Below, piece by piece: positions 62,816-64,000 of a stretch of DNA of 64,000 bases. Each line of letters starts with the position of its first letter. The first letter of the stretch is position 1. Made by a program: the position numbers and the translations under genes. The notes under the pieces are model-generated. The model ran no database searches and was not told where the DNA came from. It saw only the letters and a list, made by a program, of their open reading frames with translations. Origin of the DNA: CAWBQO01 sp963790965 (GTDB taxonomy: Bacteria > Bacteroidota > Rhodothermia > Rhodothermales > DASSAV01); contig CAWBQO010000001.1 of NCBI GenBank assembly GCA_963790965.1, positions 310,001 through 374,000 on the forward strand, read 5' to 3'.

Positions 62816-64000
62816 TTGAGCACAGTCGCCCCCCCACTTCAGCGCAGACCGGCCGCCGCCGAATGGATCTCCGCGCCGAATAGCGCCGGCACCGCGTTCC
62901 TGCTCCTCGGGCTGCTCCTGACCTGGGCTGCCGTGACGGGCAGCACCCCGACGGTAATGGCGCGAACGGCCGCCATCGGTGCCGGGATTGCCATTGGCGG
63001 ATCGCTCGTGTTGGACCTGCGGAACGGCATCTACAGCGTCCTTCGCCCCGACACGATGGCGCTCGTGGCCCTCTACGGCCTCACCCTGCTCGAATTCCTT
63101 TTCCCCCAGCCGAACTTCGACTTCATGGTGAGCGCGAAGGGCACGGAGATGGCCATTACCGCCGTGCTCGTCGGTTTCGGCGGAATAGGGATCGGGCGGA
63201 GCATATCGACCGGCCGCGCGGAAAAGATGAAGACCCTTTTCCGAACGCCCGTCCCGCCGACGCTCGTCATCCGCCTCTTCTGGATCTGCGCCGCCATCGG
63301 CTACCTTAACATGCTCATTGCCGTCGGCTTCAGCGTGGTCGACATGATCCACTACTTCGGATCCGGCCGCTTCACCCAGCCCTGGCAGCGCCCGAAGTTC
63401 GGCAACTGGAGCTCCTTGTTCTACGAGCTGAGCATGCTCATCATGCTCATTCCCCCGCTTGCGGGCGTAGTCTTCGCCCGAGCGACCAAGTTCACGAAGG
63501 CACAGCTTATTCAAGTCGGCGTTATTCTGGCAGTAACCTTCTTCTATGGTTTTGCCAGTGGCACGCGCAATCAATTCGGCTCCTATATCATCGCTTTCGT
63601 AGCCGCCTACCTGATCGCCCAGCCGCCGCGGTTCCAGTTTGGAAGTTTTGCGCAGAACGCCCGTAAATACGCACTTGTGGGTGTCATTCTCATGCTGTCC
63701 GCAGTGGGCATGTATCACATGCTTGCCTTTCGCAATATGGGCCTCTGGACCTATCTGGCGTTGGGGCAACCGGATGTGGAATACATGGAATCCACAGTAT
63801 TCGTGGATTACAACCTCTGGGCCATATCGGAGATCACCGAAGTCTTTCCGGATGAACACGAGTTTCTTGGCTCAGAAATCGCCTACCTGGGACTGATTCG
63901 CCCGATCCCGCGCGCCATGTGGCCCGGCAAGCCGGAAGGATTGAGCATGTCCATCGAGGACGCCGTGGGTGCCAGCCAGATGACCGTGGCGGCCTCGTTT
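62816..64000 (+). CDS. O-antigen polymerase-like membrane protein (C-terminus beyond window)
   Basis: 395 codons run to the edge of the window without a stop. From the TTG at 62816 (reads STVAPPLQRRPAAAEWISAP) the protein shows seven or more helices, among them FLLLGLLLTWAAVTG, AIGAGIAIGGSLVLDL, VVTFFYGFASGTRNQ-like (here AVTFFYGFASGTRNQFGSY) and YALVGVILMLSAVGMYHML. The soluble loop LIRPIPRAMWPGKPEGLSM followed by SIEDAVGASQM is typical of Wzy-like polysaccharide polymerases and related oligosaccharide repeat-unit polymerases. A polymerase together with Wzm/Wzt export is unusual, so it may act on a different glycan. The start could also be a later in-frame codon. Confidence 0.72.
   Translation, partial: MSTVAPPLQRRPAAAEWISAPNSAGTAFLLLGLLLTWAAVTGSTPTVMARTAAIGAGIAIGGSLVLDLRNGIYSVLRPDTMALVALYGLTLLEFLFPQPNFDFMVSAKGTEMAITAVLVGFGGIGIGRSISTGRAEKMKTLFRTPVPPTLVIRLFWICAAIGYLNMLIAVGFSVVDMIHYFGSGRFTQPWQRPKFGNWSSLFYELSMLIMLIPPLAGVVFARATKFTKAQLIQVGVILAVTFFYGFASGTRNQFGSYIIAFVAAYLIAQPPRFQFGSFAQNARKYALVGVILMLSAVGMYHMLAFRNMGLWTYLALGQPDVEYMESTVFVDYNLWAISEITEVFPDEHEFLGSEIAYLGLIRPIPRAMWPGKPEGLSMSIEDAVGASQMTVAASF

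Overview
The window is GC-rich chromosomal DNA from a bacterium that looks like a member of the Rhodothermia (Rhodothermota/Bacteroidota). Three things support this: a secreted beta-helix protein ending in a type IX secretion (Por) sorting domain, a complete alternative complex III (ActABCDEF) operon running straight into an A2-type caa3 cytochrome oxidase of the Rhodothermus marinus kind, and the gene complement in general. This is inferred from gene content; no rRNA or tRNA gene was seen.

Layout. 0-5.2 kb: end of a chemotaxis receptor, a degenerate repeat block, the GDP-L-fucose pair fcl-gmd, a ferritin-like DUF892 protein and a GlsB/YeaQ small membrane protein. 5.4-14.6 kb: an APC permease, mprF with a tightly linked rhomboid-like gene, a small unrecognised gene, the secreted T9SS protein and a Ca2+/H+ antiporter. 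14.6-21 kb: an operon of a ThDP pyruvate-oxidase-like enzyme, an enolase-superfamily enzyme and a large FAD/Fe-S dehydrogenase that is broken by many indels. 21.2-33.3 kb: an 11-gene respiratory operon on the minus strand, actABCDEF, a small membrane protein, then coxB, coxA (indel-riddled), coxC and a subunit IV gene, many joined by ATGA overlaps. It should carry electrons from quinol to oxygen. 34-42.9 kb: a copper/silver resistance locus (DUF411 protein, cupredoxin, CusA, CusB fused to a cupredoxin, CusC, small Cys-rich exported protein) facing a divergent OmpR-type response regulator.

42.9-64 kb: a surface polysaccharide locus. It starts with a 1 kb array of ~411-bp repeats, then Wzm/Wzt ABC export genes, a GT-D-like protein, many glycosyltransferases, a pyruvyltransferase remnant, a hexapeptide acyltransferase, a sugar-transfer ATP-grasp protein, a second repeat array that brackets an IS3 remnant, another GT4 and a truncated polymerase-like membrane protein.

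Two features stand out. First, a discrete ~76-bp stem-loop element occurs eight times and, with larger composite direct repeats, flanks ~17 kb of polysaccharide genes. Second, single-base indels are concentrated in a few loci (the dehydrogenase, coxA, several glycosyltransferases). Their pattern looks more like sequence error or assembly mixing than natural decay, so the 'broken' genes should be read with that in mind.
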